In this document: positions 51,481-56,811 of the stretch, one piece after another
How positions within the stretch are numbered: position 1 is the stretch's first letter
Layout of the letters: each line of letters starts with the position of its first letter
IMG/VR virus record: IMGVR_UViG_3300030329_005082
Coordinates: 26,652 to 90,651 of that record
DNA: 64,000 nt
Direction: 5' to 3' (one strand)
Source: a virus
Position numbers and translations under genes: made by a program
Notes under the pieces: generated by a model
Seen by the model: the letters and a program-made list of their open reading frames with translations, nothing else
Database searches by the model: none
Told to the model about the DNA's origin: nothing

Positions 51481-51857
51481 TGTGGATATACCGCATGAAC
51501 AATTGCAATAGACATCCCGGCACCGACGACCAAACCCGTGACAAGACCGAGAGTTCCACGATTTCTGTTAAACCAAGAATTGTTTTTCAACAGAGACTCT
51601 TCAAGTTTTTTAGTCTGGTTTAGGTATATCTCTTTTTGTTTCGCACAAACCTGCTTATCTATTGAGCACTCACCAAGCTTGGCGTTGGTGTCAATTTTCT
51701 TTTCCAGTATTTTGCGAAAGTCTTCTTCGCTCAACAGGATTCCAACATAGGTGTTGCCCTCTTGTTCAACAGCCGCTGGGCGAGGTTCAAACTTGGTAAC
51801 CTCTGCCGCAACGGCGTTGAACGAAAAGAGCAGTATAAGTGAAACTACTATTCTCAT
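51477..51857 (-). CDS. Exported membrane-anchored protein (possible lysis accessory)
   Basis: 126 residues from ATG 51857. Signal peptide IVVSLILLFSFNAVAA with cleavage near residue 19, a coiled-coil region with two Cys (~63-71), and a C-terminal membrane helix (LGLVTGLVVGAGMSIAIVHAV). Topology suggests an envelope protein close to the likely holin and spanin genes. No enzyme motif. Confidence 0.6.
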   Translation of the reverse strand: MRIVVSLILLFSFNAVAAEVTKFEPRPAAVEQEGNTYVGILLSEEDFRKILEKKIDTNAKLGECSIDKQVCAKQKEIYLNQTKKLEESLLKNNSWFNRNRGTLGLVTGLVVGAGMSIAIVHAVYPQ

Positions 51858-51858
51858 A

Positions 51859-52995
51859 TTACTTCTTGAGGAACTTCTTAAGTCCTTCAATTCTCTTAGC
51901 AGGACGTTTCAGACCGCTGACCAATGTGTAAGTGACAAGTTTATCTCTCTTGTCATCTTCATAAATTCCGCGGTGAATGATTGCACCGCCGGTCAAAGCT
52001 GCCAAAGTGTCAAACCCAAACTCAATGCTGTCCATCAAGCCAACCGTCTCTTCAAAGATTTCTTCGCCACCAACAACAATACAAGCAGCACCTGTAGCAG
52101 TTGTCAAGTCAAAACCTTCAGCGAGAAGTGTTTTTTCTAGATTTTTCTTGAGAGCCGTAGAAATAGCTGTCTCACTCTCAACATCCTTGACACTCGTTAC
52201 GCCCATAATCATGCAGCCAGGCTGGCGCATAATGCTATCATAATCTGTAGCATCAAAGGTTGTGTACTCTGAATCTTGGTTTGCCAGTACGTTGAAGACG
52301 TGGAACAAGCCAGCGACTGTATTGTTGATAGTTGTCCAGAATTTCTTGACTGTGAGTTTTGGATATAGTTTTTTAATCTTCTCGTTGTCCACCATGATGA
52401 GGGGAGCAATCTTTCCTTTTTCTGCGAGCCCGCAAAGTTGGGTGATGCGAGCATGGGCGTTCTTAGCTACCGTTGGGGAAGCTGATTCACCAGCAGTTGG
52501 AAGAGAAGCAACGACACCGACTCGCTGATCAACATCTTCTACGCCAATATAAGTAAAGTACTTCTTGGCTACTCTGATAAGAGTGTTGACTGTGCCGCCG
52601 CCAGATCCGCCAGACACACCAAGACAAATCAAAATGCGGTCAACATTGGTTCCGAAAACTTCGCGGAACTTGTTGAATACTTCTTGCTCCTTGCGCTCAA
52701 TGGCTGCTTCGGCTTTGGCTTGGTCCTTGCCGGCACCCTGTTCGCCGTGCTCGTCAACAAGAAACTTTTGATCATCCGGAATATCTAATCCGTTCAAGTC
52801 AGACCTCGCTGTATTGACAGCAACTGTTTTAGTATAACCCATATCAAAAAACGCTTTTGCCATACGACCACCGCCTTGACCAGCACCGACAATAGCGTAA
52901 GTCAATGCGCCTCCGGACTGATCTTCAACAGTTTCCTGTTCTTCGTTTAGTTCTGGATCGTAATCTTCAATCTCTAATGTGGGGATATCTACCAT
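51859..52995 (-). CDS. FtsZ/tubulin-superfamily GTPase
   Basis: 378 residues with a 30-residue acidic N-terminal arm. Glycine loop GAGQGGGRMA (37-46); nucleotide signature GGSGGGT (129-135), equivalent to the FtsZ GGGTGTG; T7-loop-like FDATDYDSIM (247-256), corresponding to FtsZ NVDFADVRTVM with catalytic-type acidic residues D248 and D251. The basic tail KRPAKRIEGLKKFLKK could bind DNA or a partner. A filament-forming protein is expected, for example to position replicating DNA or virions as PhuZ does in some giant phages. Intact sites predict GTPase activity. Confidence 0.85.
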   Translation of the reverse strand: MVDIPTLEIEDYDPELNEEQETVEDQSGGALTYAIVGAGQGGGRMAKAFFDMGYTKTVAVNTARSDLNGLDIPDDQKFLVDEHGEQGAGKDQAKAEAAIERKEQEVFNKFREVFGTNVDRILICLGVSGGSGGGTVNTLIRVAKKYFTYIGVEDVDQRVGVVASLPTAGESASPTVAKNAHARITQLCGLAEKGKIAPLIMVDNEKIKKLYPKLTVKKFWTTINNTVAGLFHVFNVLANQDSEYTTFDATDYDSIMRQPGCMIMGVTSVKDVESETAISTALKKNLEKTLLAEGFDLTTATGAACIVVGGEEIFEETVGLMDSIEFGFDTLAALTGGAIIHRGIYEDDKRDKLVTYTLVSGLKRPAKRIEGLKKFLKK

Positions 52996-53006
52996 TGTGA
53001 TTCTCC

Positions 53007-53321
53007 TTATAAGTCCAATTCATCATGTAATCTAATCAAAGCCTTCAAGCGTTCATCTCGGTCGTGTATTCTCTCAGTATCCCTTAGACGATTTTGAAAG
53101 ACGCTCTTGACTGCTCCGATCTTATCTTTTTCTAGTCTACCACGCAACTGGTTTTCCTTTAAGGCTAGTGTGGTTTCTGTCCTTATTGCTTCCAGATATT
53201 CCACTTTGTTATCTGCTGGCTTCAACAAACGGTAAAAGTAGATCAACAAACTTGCCACTACAACAACACCCAATACCAGTTTCCACCAGCCGGATTTCAT
53301 TTTGTACCACAACCATTTCAT
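53007..53321 (-). CDS. i-spanin-like inner-membrane protein
   Basis: 104 residues. Single N-terminal membrane helix (~13-31, LVLGVVVVASLLIYFY), then a charged coiled coil to the end, the topology of Rz-type i-spanins. Overlaps the holin-like gene by 4 bases. No separate o-spanin lipoprotein is evident directly beside it. Confidence 0.5.
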   Translation of the reverse strand: MKWLWYKMKSGWWKLVLGVVVVASLLIYFYRLLKPADNKVEYLEAIRTETTLALKENQLRGRLEKDKIGAVKSVFQNRLRDTERIHDRDERLKALIRLHDELDL

Positions 53322-53503
53322 TTACCGTGCTTCCATTTAGCAGCGATGTCGGCTGCGCCTTGTAACCCGATGTATGCGAGAGATACAGCTACCCAGTCAC
53401 TACTTGTAAGCTGTCCGCTTGCCAAAAAGGCAGTAGAGGTTCCCCATACTATTAGTTTTCGTGAGGCCCACTTACCGAGCCATTGGTCTAGTTTTTCGTG
53501 CAT
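53318..53503 (-). CDS. Holin-like small membrane protein
   Basis: 61 residues, basic N-terminal part (KLDQWLGKWASRK), a hydrophobic segment (~17-30) and a second amphipathic segment (VAVSLAYIGLQGAADIA). Size, charge and the spanin-like neighbour suggest a holin. Strong GGAGGTG ribosome site; a CTATTTATA motif lies 24 bases upstream. Confidence 0.5.
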   Translation of the reverse strand: MHEKLDQWLGKWASRKLIVWGTSTAFLASGQLTSSDWVAVSLAYIGLQGAADIAAKWKHGK

Positions 53504-53526
53504 TGCTATGACACCTCCTCTATAGA

Positions 53527-53535
53527 TATAAATAG
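53527..53535 (-). promoter_or_regulatory. Candidate late promoter motif CTATTTATA (lysis-tubulin operon)
   Basis: Minus strand CCCTATTTATATC, ending 23 bases before the holin-like ATG. Confidence 0.5.
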
Positions 53536-53574
53536 GGGAGATGAGATCTTTTAGCGATCAGAATGCTGATCTTA

Positions 53575-53877
53575 TCAATACGGTGATTTCAAGTGTCCAG
53601 ACTTAAGTCCTAATTTTCTCGCTGCGCCGACGGTCAGTATAGCGTTCTCGCGGTCAAGTTGGTCCTGTGCTTCTTTCCGGGCTTCCGGCGAGAGCTTTTC
53701 ATTGTTGGCAATATCTTGATAAAGGCTTCTGGCTTCGTCTTGTTTCTTCTGAGATAAGCTACCGGGACCTGTTTTGGCAGCAGACATGCCGGGAGGCAGA
53801 ACTTCATCCAGAGCCGATAGAGCCTTGGAAACCTCTTCCTTGATGATTTTTCGGAGTTGGGATTTTGTGAGTTTCAT
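53575..53877 (-). CDS. Leader-bearing protein, probable internal virion protein
   Basis: 100 residues starting M-K-L-T-K-S-Q-L-R-K-I-I-K-E-E-V, IKE at 12-14. The mature part is a short helical, Lys/Glu/Gln-rich protein ending in a basic segment (RKLGLKSGHLKSPY). No known domain. Confidence 0.75.
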   Translation of the reverse strand: MKLTKSQLRKIIKEEVSKALSALDEVLPPGMSAAKTGPGSLSQKKQDEARSLYQDIANNEKLSPEARKEAQDQLDRENAILTVGAARKLGLKSGHLKSPY

Positions 53878-54353
53878 TATAGATCCCCCGCCTCGTCCTT
53901 CTTCTTCTTCTGGGGAGAATCCAAACCTTTTTCGCCAAGCGCGGCGATTTTAGACTCTATGTCGCCAGCAAAATCAGCGTCCACGTCTTCAAGTGTTCCG
54001 GCTTTTTTTCTTTCATTGTATACCTGAGCCATAATTTTAAGGGTGTTATATAATCTGTTGCCGTGGGCGTCGCCCATCAACTCTTTACAAATTATCAGAA
54101 GGTCACTTGCTTGTGCGCCTTCTTCTAGGAATTCAAAAACAAACTCCAAGAACATGACGGCACCTTGTCTCCACTCCATTTTTCCCTCAAGACGAGAGTT
54201 GATCATTCTTCTGATAGCATTAATGTCTGCTAATGGGTTTTTGATTTGATTACCCTGTTGTCCCTCATCATCAGGAACTTCAGCTTCTTGTAGTTTTTTC
54301 TTGTTGAAAACTTCTTCAATGATTTCTCTAGCGCGGGCTCGGGTGATAGACAT
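53877..54353 (-). CDS. Leader-bearing protein, variant leader
   Basis: 158 residues. Starts M-S-I-T-R-A-R-A-R-E-I-I-E-E-V, a variant of the shared leader with IEE at 12-14. The body is helical (FLEFVFEFLEEGAQASDLLIICKEL) with an acidic/Lys-rich tail. ATG 4-base-type junction with the next leader gene. Candidate late promoter 30 bases upstream. Confidence 0.7.
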   Translation of the reverse strand: MSITRARAREIIEEVFNKKKLQEAEVPDDEGQQGNQIKNPLADINAIRRMINSRLEGKMEWRQGAVMFLEFVFEFLEEGAQASDLLIICKELMGDAHGNRLYNTLKIMAQVYNERKKAGTLEDVDADFAGDIESKIAALGEKGLDSPQKKKKDEAGDL

Positions 54354-54382
54354 AGGTTTGACTCTCCTTGTTGGGTCTAGTA

Positions 54383-54390
54383 ATAAATAG
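54383..54390 (-). promoter_or_regulatory. Candidate late promoter motif CTATTTAT
   Basis: Minus strand TACTATTTATTAC, ending 29 bases before the ATG at 54353. Confidence 0.5.
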
Positions 54391-54395
54391 TATGT

Positions 54396-54575
54396 TTATT
54401 TTCTTTTAGCCCGTTTATGTATCTGAACGAGTCCTGCCATTACTCTTATATCTTTTCCGTGATAAATAATGGTTGCTACTTTTTCCCAAGTGTGGTATTC
54501 TTTTAGTAGCCCAATTTTCCACCCTTCGGCATCTCCACCCGAGTATTTAAACCTAACAAGATCACCGGCTTTCAT
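54396..54575 (-). CDS. 59-residue SH3-like protein (MKAGDLV)
   Basis: Read from the minus strand in a stretch that otherwise looks empty. M-K-A-G-D-L-V-R-F-K-Y-S-G-G, then WKIGLLKEY and VATIIYHGKDIRV strands and a basic tail (HKRAKRK). ATGA overlap with the preceding SH3-like gene. Same family as the 1130-4163 array; function unknown. Confidence 0.7.
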   Translation of the reverse strand: MKAGDLVRFKYSGGDAEGWKIGLLKEYHTWEKVATIIYHGKDIRVMAGLVQIHKRAKRK

Positions 54576-54799
54576 TTTTTATTTTGTGTGCCCGCAGAAA
54601 CGACAACAATGTCTTCCTCGTGAATATCAATAATGGCACCATGCGGATAGTCTTCTATCATTCTGCTGATAGGCGTAGTCTCGCCGACCCACCAAACATT
54701 CCAGTATCCCGCTATATCACAGGGACCTATCACAAGCCCATATCCCCCCGAGCCACTGGGGTGGAATATGTTGCTTTGTACAAGGTCGCCGGCTTTCAT
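54572..54799 (-). CDS. SH3-like protein, close paralogue of 55497-55706
   Basis: 75 residues from ATG 54799 (ATGA overlap). M-K-A-G-D-L-V-Q-S-N-I-F-H-P, GSGGYGLVIGPCD, GYWNVWWVGETTP, and EDYPHGAIIDIHEEDIVVVS. About 85% identical to the protein at 55497-55706, differing mainly at the C-terminal extension. Recent duplicate; function unknown. Confidence 0.75.
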   Translation of the reverse strand: MKAGDLVQSNIFHPSGSGGYGLVIGPCDIAGYWNVWWVGETTPISRMIEDYPHGAIIDIHEEDIVVVSAGTQNKK

Positions 54800-55020
54800 A
54801 TCTCGCATTTACATTCTTTTATTTTGTTCCGACGATTTCTGACCCTGCACAAAGGGCAGCGAATATAATGTGAATCATTTTCATAAAACATATCCCAAAG
54901 CCTGGGAACCCTCAACACTATTCTCCACGGACCAATAAACCACAAGATACAACACCGAGGTATATTAGAATGTCGTCCACACTCCCAGTGGTATTTTATT
55001 TTATTGAGATACGAAAGCAT
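54796..55020 (-). CDS. Cys-rich hypothetical protein with start inside a repeat
   Basis: Up to 74 residues from ATG 55020 (MLSYLNK), which lies in the degenerate repeat copy; no good ribosome site, so the true start is uncertain. Contains RCC, CPLC and CKC clusters suggesting zinc binding and a hydrophobic Trp-rich middle (ILWFIGPWRIVL). ATGA-coupled to the SH3-like gene. Confidence 0.45.
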   Translation of the reverse strand: MLSYLNKIKYHWECGRHSNIPRCCILWFIGPWRIVLRVPRLWDMFYENDSHYIRCPLCRVRNRRNKIKECKCEI

Positions 55021-55048
55021 ACCCATCTTGACGCTCAATGTCAATAGT
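55001..55048 (-). repeat. Diverged copy of the SbcCD gene 3' end (copy A)
   Basis: Read on the minus strand it still encodes IDIERQDGYAFVSQ plus stop, versus IDIERQDGYAYVNQ plus stop at the end of the SbcCD gene. Changes include two synonymous codons and Y to F, N to S. Ends in the same stop codon. Lies far downstream of the true gene, ahead of an unrelated gene. Confidence 0.85.
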
Positions 55049-55050
55049 TC

Positions 55051-55062
55051 TATTGTATCAGG
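55051..55062 (-). promoter_or_regulatory. Extended -10 promoter candidate CCTGATACAATA
   Basis: Minus strand CCTGATACAATA, immediately upstream of repeat copy A. The same 12 bases occur at 59943-59954 upstream of the SbcCD gene, so copy A has not only the gene's end but also its promoter-like sequence beside it. Confidence 0.45.
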
Positions 55063-55099
55063 TTTTAGACGGTTTGTATTTTTTTATTAGCCGCCAAAT

Positions 55100-55432
55100 T
55101 TACCGACGAAGCCGCCCACCGGGTAACGGTTTGCGGGGCACAGCTGTGGCTATCTTCTGTGCAAGTTCATCCCAATCTTCACCAGTAACCTCTAGCAAAT
55201 CACCCAGATCAAGAAGAGTATTTTGTGCATATTCTGGGGTCAGGTGTGCTGGCAGATACCGCATTACGTCAGTATCATTTTTAGCAGCATAGAGAAGGTC
55301 CCAGACGACGCTAGCGCCCATATCTTCAATTCTTTCTATGTATTCTTTGGGTTCAAGTCTTTCTTCTTCGACTAATACTTTCGAAATCTCTTCTTTAATA
55401 ATCTTTCTTAGTTGAGATTTTGTAATTTTCAT
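55100..55432 (-). CDS. Leader-bearing protein, probable internal virion protein
   Basis: 110 residues starting M-K-I-T-K-S-Q-L-R-K-I-I-K-E-E-I, IKE at 12-14. The rest is acidic and helical (EYIERIEDMGASVVWDLLYAA), ending in a short Arg/Gly tail. ATG after GGAGGC, with a candidate late promoter 20 bases upstream. Confidence 0.75.
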   Translation of the reverse strand: MKITKSQLRKIIKEEISKVLVEEERLEPKEYIERIEDMGASVVWDLLYAAKNDTDVMRYLPAHLTPEYAQNTLLDLGDLLEVTGEDWDELAQKIATAVPRKPLPGGRLRR

Positions 55433-55452
55433 CTATAAGCCTCCGCAGGTAT

Positions 55453-55461
55453 TATAAATAG
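55453..55461 (-). promoter_or_regulatory. Candidate late promoter motif CTATTTATA
   Basis: Minus strand ACCTATTTATAATACC, ending 20 bases before the ATG at 55432. Confidence 0.5.
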
Positions 55462-55496
55462 GTTGAAAAATCCCATTTTGCGGGAACATAACAATA

Positions 55497-55706
55497 TTAC
55501 TGCGAGACAACGACTATGTCATCTTCGTGAATATCAATAATTGCTCCGTGAGGATAGTCTTCTATCATTCTACTGGCGGGTGTTGTTTCGCCAACCCACC
55601 AAATATTCCAATATCCGGAAGCATCGCAAGGTCCCATCACAAGTCCGTAACCGCCAGATCCATCAGGGTCAAACAAGTTACTTTGTACTAAGTCTCCGGG
55701 TTTCAC
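55497..55706 (-). CDS. SH3-like protein, close paralogue of 54572-54799, GTG start
   Basis: 69 residues from GTG 55706, sharing the G of the upstream TAG stop (TAGTG). M-K-P-G-D-L-V-Q-S-N-L-F-D-P, GYGLVMGPCD, GYWNIWWVGETTP, IIDIHEDDIVVVSQ. Function unknown. Confidence 0.75.
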   Translation of the reverse strand: MKPGDLVQSNLFDPDGSGGYGLVMGPCDASGYWNIWWVGETTPASRMIEDYPHGAIIDIHEDDIVVVSQ

Positions 55707-56131
55707 TATTCTTTTTTAAAACCTTCAAAGTAGTAAACTGATTCGCACATATAAAGATGGGCGTAGTTTATGGCTTGAAGGCGCAGGGTTCCAAACACCA
55801 TACTTTCATCGTTTGCGTGGCTTGTAACAATCCAATCCATTTGCATTTCCCAAAAAGCAGCATCATTACAATCAAAGGTCGTGCGGGTAGAGCAAGTGTT
55901 AGGTTCCCAGTTTCTTGTATTGAGAGAACATCCAGCATCATCATCAGGGGGCATTGGTGCCCCATCAATCAATTCAGTCTCTATGACTTCCCATACTCTG
56001 CCGCAGTCACCGCTGGTTTCTTCCAGTCGCAGTTCATACATTCCGTTTTGGGTGGATTGCGGGATGTTACACGGCTCCTCCGTACAACCTGCTAATAATA
56101 TAATACAAGCAGCAAATTTATTGATTGACAT
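55706..56131 (-). CDS. Putative lipoprotein, start inside a repeat
   Basis: 141 residues from ATG 56131. N terminus MSINKFAACIILLAGC is a lipoprotein signal with lipobox LAGC, so it should be lipidated and anchored in the cell envelope. The mature part has several Cys, is acidic and unrecognised. The first codons come from repeat copy B, so the repeat supplies both the start codon and the first signal-peptide residues. A superinfection-exclusion or host-surface role is possible; not shown. Confidence 0.65.
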   Translation of the reverse strand: MSINKFAACIILLAGCTEEPCNIPQSTQNGMYELRLEETSGDCGRVWEVIETELIDGAPMPPDDDAGCSLNTRNWEPNTCSTRTTFDCNDAAFWEMQMDWIVTSHANDESMVFGTLRLQAINYAHLYMCESVYYFEGFKKE

Positions 56132-56166
56132 AAGCATAACCATCTTGACGCTCAATGTCAATAGTC
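56118..56166 (-). repeat. Exact 49-bp copy of the SbcCD gene 3' end (copy B)
   Basis: Identical to 56763-56811 over 49 bases and ending precisely with the SbcCD stop codon. Here it is not attached to the SbcCD gene but lies between the methyltransferase region and the lipoprotein gene. Confidence 0.95.
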
Positions 56167-56172
56167 TTTTTA

Positions 56173-56208
56173 TTATTTGTTGCCTTCAAAATAATCACCG
56201 ACTTTCAC
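56173..56208 (-). pseudogene. Truncated start of a KVGD-family gene
   Basis: GTG at 56208 after a purine-rich site opens MKVGDYFEGNK and then stops, 11 codons in all. It overlaps the end of the methyltransferase gene exactly as array genes overlap each other and runs into repeat copy B. Looks like a family member cut off by recombination. Confidence 0.5.
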
Positions 56209-56776
56209 TTATCTCTGGGTCGTAAAAAGTTTGGCTCATTGGACCTTTGTAATCCTTCTTCCAGTAAATCGCACCTATACCATTTCCCATAGGAAATCCT
56301 AATTTACTACCAGTTCCATACCACCTTATTTCTTTTATCCCACCATATTTTTGGGCGGATGTTATAAGTCCATAAGCCATAAATGCTTTCCAAACAGGGA
56401 TAAGATACACTACATTATCAGCCACCTCAAACGAGTGAAGGAAGAATTTTCGTGCGAGAGAGTATGGTGGATTAGAAATAATCCAGTCCACTGGTTTGTC
56501 CCAATCAAAGAAGTCTCGTCCCTCCGTAATTTCACACCATTCTGCTGTTGGCATTAGATTAGTAAAAACTCCATCGCCTCGGCAAGGCTCTAATATATTA
56601 CCTGTCGGGGCAAAGTGGCGTACCATATCTTCCGCAACCCAATCAGGCGTCATAATGATATCGTTGCCCTTTGGCTTGTTCTTATCCTTTTGCCTCTTTT
56701 TTGAAAGTTGTTGTCGGTACTCACGCTCTCGCTCGTCCTCATTTTGCGGGGACGAAATATTATTATTGATTGACAT
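56195..56776 (-). CDS. DNA adenine/cytosine amino-methyltransferase
   Basis: 193 residues from ATG 56776. Motif I-like LEPCRGDGVF (~60) binds AdoMet and SNPPYSLARKFF (~99-110) is the catalytic NPPY of amino-methyltransferases. The N-terminal ~40 residues are Lys/Glu/Arg-rich linker. Probably modifies phage DNA against host restriction. The start lies inside repeat copy C and lacks a normal ribosome site; a later ATG (MTPDWVAEDM) is possible. Confidence 0.8.
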   Translation of the reverse strand: MSINNNISSPQNEDEREREYRQQLSKKRQKDKNKPKGNDIIMTPDWVAEDMVRHFAPTGNILEPCRGDGVFTNLMPTAEWCEITEGRDFFDWDKPVDWIISNPPYSLARKFFLHSFEVADNVVYLIPVWKAFMAYGLITSAQKYGGIKEIRWYGTGSKLGFPMGNGIGAIYWKKDYKGPMSQTFYDPEISESR

Positions 56777-56811
56777 AAGCATAACCATCTTGACGCTCAA
56801 TGTCAATAGTC
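56763..56811 (-). repeat. Native 3' end of the SbcCD gene, source of the 49-bp repeat (copy C)
   Basis: Encodes the last 15 SbcCD residues plus stop. Repeated exactly at 56118-56166 and in diverged form at 55001-55048. Confidence 0.95.

Noticed and set aside
55026-56806. TTGACA-17-TATGCT sequence repeated three times, read at first as a family of sigma70 promoters
   Set aside because: It is coding sequence for the C terminus of the SbcCD protein, the copies end at its stop codon, and the diverged copy keeps amino-acid sense. In copies B and C the downstream ATG also lies too close to the supposed -10. Promoter use cannot be excluded, but it does not explain the pattern.
55001-56811. Possible CRISPR-like array because of three spaced repeats
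   Set aside because: Only three copies, spacers of hundreds of bases that contain genes, and the repeat is a gene end.
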